Shown: positions 53,501-61,290 of the stretch, piece after piece
Layout: the number at the start of each line of letters is the position of its first letter
How positions within the stretch are numbered: position 1 is the first letter of the stretch
NCBI GenBank assembly: GCA_905199755.1
Contig: CAJKHT010000002.1
Coordinates: 1-64,000, forward strand
Source: an uncultured Eubacteriales bacterium
GTDB taxonomy: Bacteria > Bacillota > Clostridia > UBA1381
DNA: 64,000 bases
Direction: 5' to 3'
Position numbers and translations under genes: made by a program
The notes under the pieces: generated by a model
Database searches by the model: none
Seen by the model: only the letters and a program-made list of their open reading frames with translations
Told to the model about the DNA's origin: nothing

Positions 53501-54033
53501 ATTCAAACACGGGCGGTCAGGCTTCAAAGGCTACACCGACAGGTGCTATAGCACAGTTTGCCGCTGCCGGTAAGGAAGTTAAGAAAAAGGACCTCGCGGC
53601 TATCGCAATGAGCTACGGCTATATCTACGTTGCACAGGTTGCAATGGGATATAACATGCAGCAGTGTCTCGATGCTATGCTGGAGGCTGAAAGCTATCAC
53701 GGTCCGTCAATCATCATTGCATACGCTCCCTGTATCAACCACGGTATCAAGGGCGGTATGAAGATTGCTCAAAGTGAGGAAAAGAAAGCCGTTGAGTCGG
53801 GTTACTGGCACTGCTTCAGATTCGATCCAAGAAAGAAAGCAGAGGGCAAGAATCCGTTTACGCTGGATTCAAAGAAACCCACTCTCTCATATGAGGACTT
53901 CCTCATGGGTGAGGTTCGTTATAACTCTCTTGCACGTTCAAATCCGGAAAGAGCAAAAGAATTGTTTGCGTCAGCGGTTAAGAATGCGGAAGATAAGTAC
54001 GCAAAGCTTGCCGCAATGGCACAGGCTGAATAA
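50512..54033 (+). CDS. nifJ: Pyruvate:ferredoxin (flavodoxin) oxidoreductase
   Basis: A 1173-residue single-chain PFOR that oxidises pyruvate to acetyl-CoA and CO2 with reduction of ferredoxin. The N-terminal pyruvate-binding domain has DVAAIYPITPSSTMAE and VEMQSEAGASGTVHGSLTAG. Two [4Fe-4S] motifs follow, CIQCGQCSYVCPHAC near residue 690 and CTGCGSCANICPGN near 745. The proximal-cluster segment CAGCGETPYAKL is near 816. The TPP-binding part is GDGWAYDIGFGG near 965, followed by VYSNTGGQASKATP. Codon bias is strong, consistent with high expression. It supplies acetyl-CoA to Pta/AckA and reduced ferredoxin to HydABC. Confidence 0.97.
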   Translation: MGRKMKTMDGNNAAAYASYAFTDVAAIYPITPSSTMAEVTDKWSASGMKNIFGNTVKVVEMQSEAGASGTVHGSLTAGALTTTYTASQGLLLMIPNMYKIAGEQLPCVFNVSARCIAAHALSIFGDHSDVMACRQTGFAMLASTNPQEAMDLGAVAHMTAIKGRIPFLHFFDGFRTSHEYQKVACWDYNDLAEMVDWDAIREFRHKSLNPEHPAQRGTAQNGDIYFQAREACNSAYDAVPEVCQMYMDKVNAKIGTNYQLFNYYGAPDAEQIIVAMGSVCDTIKETVDYLNAHGSKVGMIAVRLYRPFSVKHFTDAIPSTVKKITVLDRTKEPGALGEPLFLDVTAALQEDGRFSNVPVYAGRYGLASKDTTPACIFAAFKNTEKKHFTIGITDDVTNLSLPLDENHDTTPSDITSCKFWGLGADGTVGANKNSVKIIGDHTDMNVQAYFDYDSKKSGGLTCSHLRFGKSPITSTYLINKADFVACHKASYIHQYDMVSDIKPGGVFLLNCSWTGAELDEHLPGQVKKYIADNNIQFYTIDGVKIGKEIGLGNRINTVLQSAFFKLSKILPEEDAIKYMKDAATASYSKKGEAIVKMNHDAIDAGAQQVVKVDVPESWKNCGYEDLSVKHEGEGELIDYVNNILVPVNAFAGARLPVSAFTKYQTGEVPLGSAAFEKRGIAIDVPVWNNETCIQCGQCSYVCPHACIRPVVLTKEELDNAPEGIKYAPAKQLDGLYYTMAISVLDCTGCGSCANICPGNIKNQTLVMTSLEEQYDEQKYFDYAAALGEKQAVLDKFPASKVKGSQFKMPYLEFSGACAGCGETPYAKLVTQLFGDRMYIANATGCSSIWGGSAPSTPYTANAAGEGPAWANSLFEDNAEFGLGMFIAQDTLRNQTIEKAKKVADENADVKAAFDKFMETKDCGACNKVPTEELLKAVAAVNSQEAKDVLADKEYLSKKSCWIFGGDGWAYDIGFGGVDHALASGNDINILVFDTEVYSNTGGQASKATPTGAIAQFAAAGKEVKKKDLAAIAMSYGYIYVAQVAMGYNMQQCLDAMLEAESYHGPSIIIAYAPCINHGIKGGMKIAQSEEKKAVESGYWHCFRFDPRKKAEGKNPFTLDSKKPTLSYEDFLMGEVRYNSLARSNPERAKELFASAVKNAEDKYAKLAAMAQAE

Positions 54034-54074
54034 AAAAATGTAAGAGTTTGCAGGCTTTAATGCAGACTCTCCCC

Positions 54075-54276
54075 AAAAAGGGGCTGTAAAAAAGAATACA
54101 GAACGCATCAAACGCACCAGACGGCGTACCGATGTACTCCGAGCGGTGCGGCTGATGTGTAGTTCAAGGTCAAAAGCAGATAGAAATCCGCAGTTTTGCG
54201 GATTTCAACCTGAATTTCTACTTTTTTAAGTAAATGCTATGCCCTTGAACGGTCTGTGCCTTTTTACACCCCTTTT
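54075..54276. repeat. Inverted-repeat-bounded branched-stem element (site C)
   Basis: A 202-bp element fills most of the gap between the PFOR and GH26 genes. Ends AAAAGGGGCTGTAAAAAAG (54076-54094) and CTTTTTACACCCCTTTT (54260-54276) pair. Inside, arm 1 has ACGCATCA (54103-54110) with TGATGTGT (54153-54160), then CGCACC with GGTGCG, then a CGG..GTAC-CGAT-GTAC..CCG tip. Arm 2 has GTTCAAGG (54162-54169) with CCTTGAAC (54243-54250). It encloses GAAATCCGCA with TGCGGATTTC (54183-54206), which competes with a TAGAAAT/ATTTCTA pairing (54181-54220). The design resembles a structured RNA or a MITE rather than a simple terminator. Confidence 0.65.
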
Positions 54277-54306
54277 CTTTATCTCATGAAAGGAATTAAC
54301 ATAAAT

Positions 54307-56403
54307 ATGAAGCTTCGCAAAAAATTAACAGCCACTGTTCTTTCGGCGGCAATATGTATTCCCGGAATATCCGTATCGGCATATGATTTACCGCATGATT
54401 TCTGGGGACTCAACGAAAAATATTCGGCAGCGGTAGACTCAAAAAATCATTCGGAAACGGCATACTACGGCAGTAAAATAGTCGATCTCATTTCAGGGGA
54501 ACCGAGCAACGAGCAAACAGACAATATAGTAGGTTCAAGAGCATATGAGGTGGCATTTGCTTACTTCTTTACGGGCGATTATCAAAATGCCGCAAAGTAT
54601 TTTAATACATATATCCCCTACGGCGAGAAAATGGGCTGGACAGACGGAGTAAGAATTGCAAAGGAATACGTAAAGCAGCTTTCGTCATCACTTGATATAT
54701 ACAAGCATACGGAGCAAATCCAAAAATACTACAGCGCGAAAAATGAGCCTCAGGGTGTGCTTAGCGGTGAAATCAGCGAAAAGACACAGGACGGCGACTC
54801 CATGGTGCTTTTATATCTCGAATACGGCTATTCCGATGAGCTCAACTGGGCAAAGGTCGTGTTTGACAACGCGCGCAGAGACGGCAAGGCTGTTGAGCTT
54901 GCGGTTAATTTCCCCAATCAGGGCGACACCGCACGTTCCGTTTCCGCAGCCGATTCCTATTTGGCGCAGCTTTATTCCCTCGTTTCACAGTATACGGATG
55001 TTCCTGTTTTCTGCCGTATAGGAGCAGAAGTGAATATATGGGGAAATTCCTGCACACCTGATGAATTTAAAAATGCATTTCTCACAATAGCAAACAGAAT
55101 GAAAACACTGCAAAATACCGCTATACTGTGGAGCATAGCCCACACCGACCGCTGGTACAGCAGCGAATGGCCGTATACGGCAGATGATTTCTATCCCGGT
55201 GACGAAAACGTTGATTATGCCGGTATCACCATATACTGCAACAAATACTTTGAGGGCAGAACTTGGGAGGGTACTGAGAAATTTAATGAAATCTGTTTCA
55301 AAACAGGCTACAGTGCCGACCCTGTACTTATGATTAAGGATTTTGTTGAAAAGTACGGTTCACGAAAGCCTATTATAATTTCCGAATGCGGAAGTGCTTA
55401 TTATACGCAGGGCAGCATAAATCAGAATCATCAGGATTGGGCAGCGGAGCATTTAAAGGAAATATATTCATATGTACCGATGGTGTATCCGCAGGTTAAG
55501 CTTATTGCGTATTTCAATAAGCAGATAACACACGAAACAAATTGGTATGATCTTGACAGCTCCGCACCGCTTAAGGCGGCATATTCTGAAATGAATATGA
55601 AACCGTGGTTTATAAAGAATAACTTTGCCAATAAATCCGGTGTATTCTTTGAACGGCTCGGCGGATCGGACATAACCGACAGCAGCGTTACTCTGAGTGC
55701 ATATCCGCATATATACGGCTCAGACTACACCAAAGTAACTTATTATCTTGATGACACGGCTGCCGCATCCTCGGACACCGTGCCGTATACCGTGCAGCTT
55801 TCCCTCGCGGGAGCGCATAAGCTGACCGTAACGGCACAGGGCAGCACAGGCGAACAGGTTACCCGTGAATACAGTATAAACGGCACGGGCGGCACTGATA
55901 CGCCGACAGATGATAATTCAATTTTTAATGATACATCATCGCTTTCCGAGGTACAGAAGAATGCTCTCAAAAAAGTATACGACAGCGGAATAATTACAGG
56001 ATATGACGATAATTCCGTAAGACCTTACAATACCATAACACGTGCGGAATTTGCGGCAATGGTATGCCGTCTGATGAATTACACGGCAGACGAAAATTGT
56101 ACATTCAATGATGCAGCAAACCATTGGGCGGCGAAGTATATAAAAGCATGTGTTGATGCGGGAGCGATAAACGGAATAGGAAACAATAATTTTGCTCCCG
56201 ACAGCAATATAACGATTGAACAGGCATTAAAAATCATAACCGTTGTATGCGGCATGGCATCTCCCGATGCAAAATATCCCGACGGATTTATTGCGGCTGC
56301 AGTCTCAAACGCGCTGACCGATAACATTACATCAAATGTAATGTCATCGGATTTAAAAAGAATAGATGCGGCAATGATTATGTCAAAAACCAATATGAAC
56401 TGA
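54307..56403 (+). CDS. Secreted GH26-like glycoside hydrolase with SLH domains
   Basis: A 698-residue exported enzyme. The signal peptide is about residues 1-25 (MKLRKKLTATVLSAAICIPG). A helical TPR-like domain follows (about 30-145). The GH26-like barrel (about 150-440) has a candidate acid/base Glu241 in FCRIGAEVNIWGN and a candidate nucleophile Glu360 in PIIISECGSAYY. An Ig-like domain (about 460-540) and a Thr/Asp linker lead to SLH repeats (LKKVYDSGIITGYDDNSVRP, AAKYIKACVDAGAINGIG). Mannan or mixed-linkage glucan are typical GH26 substrates. The start at 54307 follows AAAGGA by 12 bases; upstream in-frame ATGs fall inside the structured element or lack ribosome sites. Confidence 0.82.
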   Translation: MKLRKKLTATVLSAAICIPGISVSAYDLPHDFWGLNEKYSAAVDSKNHSETAYYGSKIVDLISGEPSNEQTDNIVGSRAYEVAFAYFFTGDYQNAAKYFNTYIPYGEKMGWTDGVRIAKEYVKQLSSSLDIYKHTEQIQKYYSAKNEPQGVLSGEISEKTQDGDSMVLLYLEYGYSDELNWAKVVFDNARRDGKAVELAVNFPNQGDTARSVSAADSYLAQLYSLVSQYTDVPVFCRIGAEVNIWGNSCTPDEFKNAFLTIANRMKTLQNTAILWSIAHTDRWYSSEWPYTADDFYPGDENVDYAGITIYCNKYFEGRTWEGTEKFNEICFKTGYSADPVLMIKDFVEKYGSRKPIIISECGSAYYTQGSINQNHQDWAAEHLKEIYSYVPMVYPQVKLIAYFNKQITHETNWYDLDSSAPLKAAYSEMNMKPWFIKNNFANKSGVFFERLGGSDITDSSVTLSAYPHIYGSDYTKVTYYLDDTAAASSDTVPYTVQLSLAGAHKLTVTAQGSTGEQVTREYSINGTGGTDTPTDDNSIFNDTSSLSEVQKNALKKVYDSGIITGYDDNSVRPYNTITRAEFAAMVCRLMNYTADENCTFNDAANHWAAKYIKACVDAGAINGIGNNNFAPDSNITIEQALKIITVVCGMASPDAKYPDGFIAAAVSNALTDNITSNVMSSDLKRIDAAMIMSKTNMN

Positions 56404-56426
56404 ACGGCAAAATACGGTTTATCCGC

Positions 56427-56465
56427 AAAAATATGAACGGCAGAAAAAATGCCGTTCATATTTTT
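56427..56465 (+). terminator. Terminator of the GH26-like gene
   Basis: A 16-bp stem (56427-56442 with 56450-56465, arms AAAAATATGAACGGCA) has a 7-base loop and is followed by further T residues. Confidence 0.9.
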
Positions 56466-56485
56466 TATTTTTTTCAAAAAAAGTA

Positions 56486-56514
56486 TTGACATTTTATATA
56501 AAATCTGTTATACT
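56486..56514 (+). promoter_or_regulatory. Promoter of tRNA-Gln
   Basis: TTGACA (56486-56491), 17 bases and TATACT (56509-56514) predict a start near 56521, 13 bases before the tRNA. Confidence 0.85.
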
Positions 56515-56533
56515 ATTATGGTCGGTTAGATAA

Positions 56534-56607
56534 TGCGGAATTGTGTAAAGGTAGCACGAATGACTCTGACTCATTTTGTTCGGGTTCGAATCCTGATTCC
56601 GCAGCCA
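56534..56607 (+). tRNA. tRNA-Gln (anticodon CTG)
   Basis: A full cloverleaf with acceptor stem TGCGGAA / TTCCGCA, D arm GTGTAAAGGTAGCAC, and anticodon stem AATGA / TCATT with loop CTCTGAC, giving anticodon CTG (reads CAG). The T arm has GGGTTCGAATCC. Discriminator G and CCA are encoded (56604-56607). It is a stand-alone gene with its own promoter and terminator. Confidence 0.95.
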
Positions 56608-56612
56608 TAAAC

Positions 56613-56660
56613 GCACTGTAATTTTGATACTGTAGGTATTAAGATTATGGTGCTTTTTCT
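56613..56660 (+). terminator. Terminator of tRNA-Gln
   Basis: GCACTGTAAT (56613-56622) pairs with ATTATGGTGC (56644-56653, two G-U pairs), with an inner TTGATAC/GGTATTAA pairing, then TTTTTCTTT. Confidence 0.85.
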
Positions 56661-56698
56661 TTGCATAAAACCCTTTGTTTTATGCAGTTTTCGGATAC

Positions 56699-56947
56699 TC
56701 ACGGCAACGATTTATCGGTTTGGGCGCATTTCATAAAATCGCATAAAAAATTTTTTATGTTTTTTACCGCCGATTCGACAATTGCACCGTTATATTCTAT
56801 TGTATTTTTGATTATAACACCTGACATATTAGAATAAAGTATAAGCCATACCGCTAACGGGATTATAATTATTGCCGCAAACGACAGACACAGCTTATAC
56901 AAAATACTTCTGTTTTCATTCTCATGTGTTGTTTTCAAACATTTCAC
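56699..56947 (-). pseudogene. N-terminal remnant of a membrane sensor protein
   Basis: An 82-residue reading frame with a GTG start after AAAGG. One membrane span (LCLSFAAIIIIPLAVWLILY) is followed by a helix typical of the first transmembrane and post-membrane segment of YesM-type sensors or cache-AraC regulators, then a stop. The rest of such a protein (several hundred residues) is missing. I read it as a truncated gene. A genuine small membrane protein is the alternative. Confidence 0.5.
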
Positions 56948-57114
56948 CCTTTGCTATTATAGTGATTGCTTATTTAGTATACCATACCGTGTCGTTTAAT
57001 TCAACCGAATTCTTTGTACAAAAACACAGATTTCGATACAGAAACACCAAATACAAAGGCTATATAATAACACAAAATCCCCGAACCGACTACAGATTTC
57101 CCGTTTTTTTCGCC

Positions 57115-57924
57115 TTATTTCCTCTGCCGATACTCCTTGGGCGGCATATTTTTATATCTTTTAAACAAGCGGTCAAAATAATTCAGATTGTCATAGCCGA
57201 CACTCTGTGCTATATCCGAAATGCTTTCATCTGTATTTGTCAGGAGTATGGCTGATTTCTCAATCCGAAAACGGTTTATGTACTCCAGTATCGTCATACC
57301 CACGGACTGACGGAAGATACGGCACAAATGGCTCTCGGTAACATAATGCAGCTTTGCCAGATCGGAGGTTGAGATCGGTTTATCGTAATTTTTGTGTATA
57401 TAGTCAAGCAGCATATTTATTTTTTTCATTCTGCCGATTCGTGTTTCATATTCAAATTCGGAAAGCTGCATGGCTGTATAATTTTCAATAAGATATGCCA
57501 TAAGAAGATAAATTTCTCCTTTTATGACCATATCGGAGCATCTGCCTGCATTAGATGCCTTATCCGAAATAAGCCTGAATGCCGACGTTATAAATTCATC
57601 CTTTGCTATTTTCGACTCCAATATAATATTTTTACATTCCGTATCACTGAATATCGACGGATTTATGATAGCACATATATATTCGACAGGTTTATCACAC
57701 TGCATGGAATGAAGCTCATTGCTGTTCACTACAATCGTTTCTCCGTCCCGTGCCTCAAACCGGTTTGAATTGCAAAAAAAGCTGCCGCTGCCCGACAGAA
57801 CATGCAAAAGCTCAATATGCTCATGCCAGTGCGGCGGAAATTCCGCGGCAGTGTATTTGCGTATTTTAATCGGAAAACCCTGCGCAAGCTCCGAAATATC
57901 TTCATACAACAATATATCGTTCAC
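57115..57924 (-). CDS. AraC-family regulator with N-terminal cupin
   Basis: A 269-residue sugar-responsive type AraC regulator. The cupin domain (about 1-120) has metal-site-like FPPHWHEHIELLHVLSGSG and IVVNSNELHSM. The C-terminal double helix-turn-helix has TSDLAKLHYVTESHLCRIF and ISDIAQSVGYDNLNYFDRLF, ending FKRYKNMPPKEYRQRK. The GTG start at 57924 follows GAGG by seven bases. It is divergent from the isomerase/dehydrogenase genes at 58043, which it probably controls. Confidence 0.92.
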   Translation of the reverse strand: MNDILLYEDISELAQGFPIKIRKYTAAEFPPHWHEHIELLHVLSGSGSFFCNSNRFEARDGETIVVNSNELHSMQCDKPVEYICAIINPSIFSDTECKNIILESKIAKDEFITSAFRLISDKASNAGRCSDMVIKGEIYLLMAYLIENYTAMQLSEFEYETRIGRMKKINMLLDYIHKNYDKPISTSDLAKLHYVTESHLCRIFRQSVGMTILEYINRFRIEKSAILLTNTDESISDIAQSVGYDNLNYFDRLFKRYKNMPPKEYRQRK

Positions 57925-57967
57925 AATACCACCTCAAAATTGTGCTAATTATAGTCAAAACCGTTCA

Positions 57968-57996
57968 TTGCTTTTCTCCTGCCCTAAGTATATAAT
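57968..57996 (+). promoter_or_regulatory. Promoter of the isomerase-dehydrogenase operon
   Basis: TTGCTT (57968-57973), 17 bases and TATAAT (57991-57996) lie 47 bases before the first gene, in the divergent region shared with the AraC gene. Confidence 0.68.
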
Positions 57997-58042
57997 AAAA
58001 GCATCGGAAAGTCAATGAAAACTTAAAGGAGATGATTTTTTC

Positions 58043-58858
58043 ATGAAACTGGGAGTATTAATAAATCTTGACAGTGAGCAGATTGAAGAAAAATTTGCAA
58101 AGCTTCGGAAAATGGGCTTTAATTCCTGTCAGCTTTGCTGCTGGAGACAAAGACTCATGACCGGGGAAACGGCAGAAAAAATAAAAGGGTACTGTCAAAA
58201 ATATGATATTGACATTTCAACCTTCTGGTGCGGCTGGAGCGGTCCGCAGGCTTGGAATTTCACCGACGGACCGTTAACGCTCGGACTGGTACCCGCAGAG
58301 TATCGTTTTAAAAGAATGAATGAGCTTAAGCACGGTTCGGATTTTGCAAAAATGCTCGGAGTTGAAAACATTGCAACTCATGTGGGTTTCTTACCCGAAG
58401 TCCCCGCAACAGAACAATATCGTGCAATCATCGCGGCATTGAGAAATGTTGCGGAGCATGTAAAGGAAAACGGACAGTATTTCCTGTTTGAAACAGGTCA
58501 GGAAACTCCCGTTACATTAAGAAGAGCTATTGAGGACATAGGCACGGGCAATCTCGGAATAAATCTCGATCCCGCAAATCTGATACTTTACGGCAAAGCA
58601 AACCCGATTGACGCGCTCGATGTATTCGGCGAATATGTACGCGATATTCACGCAAAGGACGGCTGCTATCCGACAAACGGTCACGAGCTCGGCGAAGAAA
58701 AGCCTTTGGGCGATGGAAAAGTAAATTTCCCGATGTTTATTAAAAGATTAAAAGAAATCGGCTACGACGGTCCGCTCACGATTGAACGCGAAATTTCCGG
58801 GGATAAACAAATTGAAGATATAAAGCACGCAAAAGTGTTATTGGAGGAATTGATATGA
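58043..58858 (+). CDS. Sugar phosphate isomerase/epimerase-like TIM barrel
   Basis: A 271-residue protein of the xylose-isomerase-like/AP-endonuclease-2 barrel superfamily. Conserved metal-ligand stretches are FLFETGQETP near residues 152-161, NLGINLDPANLILYG near 173-187, VRDIHAKDGCYP near 202 and GPLTIEREISG near 250-260. Family members isomerise or epimerise sugars, inositols or keto-acids; the exact substrate is unknown. Its last four bases overlap the start of the next dehydrogenase gene, so the two are translationally coupled. AAAGGAGATG precedes the start. Confidence 0.88.
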   Translation: MKLGVLINLDSEQIEEKFAKLRKMGFNSCQLCCWRQRLMTGETAEKIKGYCQKYDIDISTFWCGWSGPQAWNFTDGPLTLGLVPAEYRFKRMNELKHGSDFAKMLGVENIATHVGFLPEVPATEQYRAIIAALRNVAEHVKENGQYFLFETGQETPVTLRRAIEDIGTGNLGINLDPANLILYGKANPIDALDVFGEYVRDIHAKDGCYPTNGHELGEEKPLGDGKVNFPMFIKRLKEIGYDGPLTIEREISGDKQIEDIKHAKVLLEELI

Positions 58859-59823
58859 TAAAGGTTGCATTGATAGGCATAGGCGGAATGGGCGGCTGCC
58901 ATTTCAACTGCTACAAGGATATTGAAAATGCCGAGGTCATTGCGGTATGCGATGTACGCACGGATATGGCAAAAGAAAAAGTCAATAACGAAAGCATACA
59001 TATATATTCAAGCTATGATGAGCTTCTTGAAAATGAAAATCCCGATTATGTGGATATATGCACACCAAGCTATATGCATCGCGAAATGAGCATAAAGGCT
59101 CTTGAAAAAGGAATAAACGTGTTATGCGAAAAGCCGATGAGCCTTACAACCGCGGACACAGAGGCAATTTTATCGGCTGTGAAAAAATCGGGTAAAATCT
59201 TTATGACCGCACACGTTGTAAGATTTATGAAAGCATATATGTATCTGAAAAATGTTATTGACTCCAAAGAATTGGGGGATTTGCTGCGGCTTGATATGAA
59301 GCGTATTTCATCAATTCCCGACTGGAGCTGGGAGGATTGGATGCGCAATCTTGACAAGAGCGGCGGCACTCCGATTGATTTATCGATCCATGACATTGAT
59401 TTCGTGCAATATGTACTCGGCGAACCGAAAGAGGTGAGCGGTGTATATCACAAATTAAAGAATAACAATGATTTTATTGTATCGGAATTGGTATACGATA
59501 ATTATGTCGTAACAACCGAGGCAACCTGGTACAACTATAATATTCCGTTTGAAGCAAGCTTTAACGCGGTATTTACAAACGGCACACTTTGCTTAAAAGG
59601 CGGCAAAATTTTTAAAAACGGCGAGGAAGTTGAAGTAACGGCAGAAAACACAGCTGCCGATACCGGAATCAATATTTCCGATACGGACGGCTACGGCGGT
59701 GAAATCGAGTATTTTGTTTCGTGTGTTGAAAAGAATATTCAGCCGCAGATTGTGACACCCGAAAGCTCTCAGGCAAGCGTTAAGCTTATTGAAAGAATAC
59801 TTGCAAATTCGGTTATTATATAA
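58855..59823 (+). CDS. Gfo/Idh/MocA-family oxidoreductase
   Basis: A 322-residue NAD(P)-dependent dehydrogenase. The Rossmann motif is VALIGIGGMGGCHFNCY (residues 3-19). The family motif CEKPMSLT with the conserved Lys lies near residues 90-97. The DLSIHDIDFVQYVLGEP segment carries the catalytic-region His/Asp near 178. The substrate is probably a cyclic sugar or polyol, given the isomerase upstream and the second dehydrogenase downstream. Confidence 0.92.
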   Translation: MIKVALIGIGGMGGCHFNCYKDIENAEVIAVCDVRTDMAKEKVNNESIHIYSSYDELLENENPDYVDICTPSYMHREMSIKALEKGINVLCEKPMSLTTADTEAILSAVKKSGKIFMTAHVVRFMKAYMYLKNVIDSKELGDLLRLDMKRISSIPDWSWEDWMRNLDKSGGTPIDLSIHDIDFVQYVLGEPKEVSGVYHKLKNNNDFIVSELVYDNYVVTTEATWYNYNIPFEASFNAVFTNGTLCLKGGKIFKNGEEVEVTAENTAADTGINISDTDGYGGEIEYFVSCVEKNIQPQIVTPESSQASVKLIERILANSVII

Positions 59824-59841
59824 CACAAAGGAACATTGAAA

Positions 59842-61044
59842 ATGAAAACCTGTATAATTGTCGGTGCGGGCGGCAGAGGAAAAGACTCCTATGCGCCGTA
59901 TATTAAAGAAAAAAATTTAATGAAAATTGTCGGGGTTGCCGAGCCTGATGCAAAAAAGAGAACGGAATTTCAAAGAACATATGAAATCCCCTCGGATATG
60001 GTGTTTTCCGATTACCGTATTCTCTTTGGCAAAGGCAGGCTTGCGGATGCGGTTATCATATGCACACAGGATAAAATGCATCTCGAACCAACATTGGCGG
60101 CAATAAAATGCGGTTATCATATTCTGCTCGAAAAGCCGATTTCGCCCGTTTATGAAGAAACAGGAATACTCGAAAATGCTCTGAAAGGCTATGACAAAGT
60201 ATTCATGACAGGTTTTGTTCTTCGGTACACCCCGTTTATACAAAAAATCAAAGAGCTGCTAGACAACAACGCGATAGGCAGGATTATGAACATGCAGCTC
60301 AATGAAAATGAGGGCTACTGGCATCATGCGCACAGTTATGTGAGAGGACCGTGGAACAGTACACAAAAAGCCGCTCCGCTGATTGTCGCAAAATCGTGTC
60401 ATGATTTCGACCTCATGCTTTACCTTATAAACAGCAGCTGCAAAAAAATCACCTCATACGGTTCAAACGGATATTTCACCGCCGACAATGCTCCCGGTGA
60501 TGTACCCGACAGATGCACGGACGGCTGTGCTTATGCCGATACCTGCAAATACAATGCCGTAAAGCTGTACACAGACGGTCAGGCATCGTATTTTGTACAT
60601 AAATTCGAGTGCGGCGCAAAAAAAGATGATATTGTAAATGCATTGAAAACGAATCCATACGGCAGATGCGTGTACAAATGCGATAATGATGTATGCGACC
60701 ATCAGATTGCGGCGCTGGAATTTGAAAACGGCGTGTGCGCGGTTTTCACCGTTTCGGCATTTTCGCTGAGAAATACCAGAACGATTAAGCTTATGGGAAC
60801 AGAGGGGGAAATCGGCGGCTGTATGGAGGACGGCGAAATAACGTTAAGACGTTTTTGTGACGAGTCCGAAACAAAAATATCCGTCACGCACGACAATACA
60901 AAGCATTGCGGCGGTGACGGCGGTCTTATGAATTATTTTGCTTCGGCGCTTGAAGATAAGAATTATAAAACAGACCATAAAATTTTTGAAGCACATGCTT
61001 TGGCTTTTAAAGCCGAAAAATCGCGTATTAATTCTCTTATATAA
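59842..61044 (+). CDS. Gfo/Idh/MocA-family oxidoreductase with cysteine-rich insert
   Basis: A 400-residue member of the same superfamily. The Rossmann motif is CIIVGAGGRGKDSYAPY near the N-terminus, LLEKPISPVYEETG near 95-108, and SCHDFDLMLYLINSS near 185. It has an insert with a Cys cluster, DRCTDGCAYADTCKYNA near residues 222-238 and GRCVYKCDNDVCDHQ near 274-288, characteristic of a subfamily of these dehydrogenases and possibly binding metal. The ATG at 59842 is preferred over an in-frame TTG at 59836 because AAAGGA is nine bases upstream of the former. It ends the operon. Confidence 0.9.
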   Translation: MKTCIIVGAGGRGKDSYAPYIKEKNLMKIVGVAEPDAKKRTEFQRTYEIPSDMVFSDYRILFGKGRLADAVIICTQDKMHLEPTLAAIKCGYHILLEKPISPVYEETGILENALKGYDKVFMTGFVLRYTPFIQKIKELLDNNAIGRIMNMQLNENEGYWHHAHSYVRGPWNSTQKAAPLIVAKSCHDFDLMLYLINSSCKKITSYGSNGYFTADNAPGDVPDRCTDGCAYADTCKYNAVKLYTDGQASYFVHKFECGAKKDDIVNALKTNPYGRCVYKCDNDVCDHQIAALEFENGVCAVFTVSAFSLRNTRTIKLMGTEGEIGGCMEDGEITLRRFCDESETKISVTHDNTKHCGGDGGLMNYFASALEDKNYKTDHKIFEAHALAFKAEKSRINSLI

Positions 61045-61046
61045 CA

Positions 61047-61081
61047 TTAAACCCTCCTGCCGCTGCGGCAGGAGGGTTTAA
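61047..61081 (+). terminator. Terminator of the isomerase-dehydrogenase operon
   Basis: A 15-bp perfect stem, TTAAACCCTCCTGCC (61047-61061) with its complement at 61067-61081, starts three bases past the stop. The trailing T-run is weak. It may also serve the minus-strand GH16 remnant. Confidence 0.75.
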
Positions 61082-61097
61082 TTCAGACTCTGCTGTA

Positions 61098-61290
61098 TTA
61101 TTTTATTTCATCAAATACACGTACATAATCAACTTCAAAGCAATCCGGCAAAACCGCATTTTTTAATTCCTCAACGGGACTGCCCTGCCATACATTGCTG
61201 TCACCCGCCAATCCCGCATTTGTGTGATTTGTTCCGTAATTGAATACAATAAAATCAACAGTATCACACTTGAAAAAACCAAGCTTTTTC
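61098..61290 (-). pseudogene. C-terminal remnant of a GH16 glycoside hydrolase
   Basis: Reading the minus strand with the stop at 61098-61100 gives a peptide containing KCDTVDFIVFNYGTNHTN and ending PDCFEVDYVRVFDEIK. The terminal VDYVRV is the hallmark last strand of GH16 laminarinase/lichenase-type beta-glucanases. The catalytic ExDxxE region and everything upstream are missing. The reading frame soon meets stops and runs into the plus-strand AraC remnant, so a deletion has joined two broken genes tail to tail. Confidence 0.65.

Noticed and set aside
56663..56685. GCATAAAA/TTTTATGC hairpin after the tRNA as a terminator of the sensor remnant
   Set aside because: Neither strand has a proper T-run immediately after the stem; it may be incidental in AT-rich sequence.
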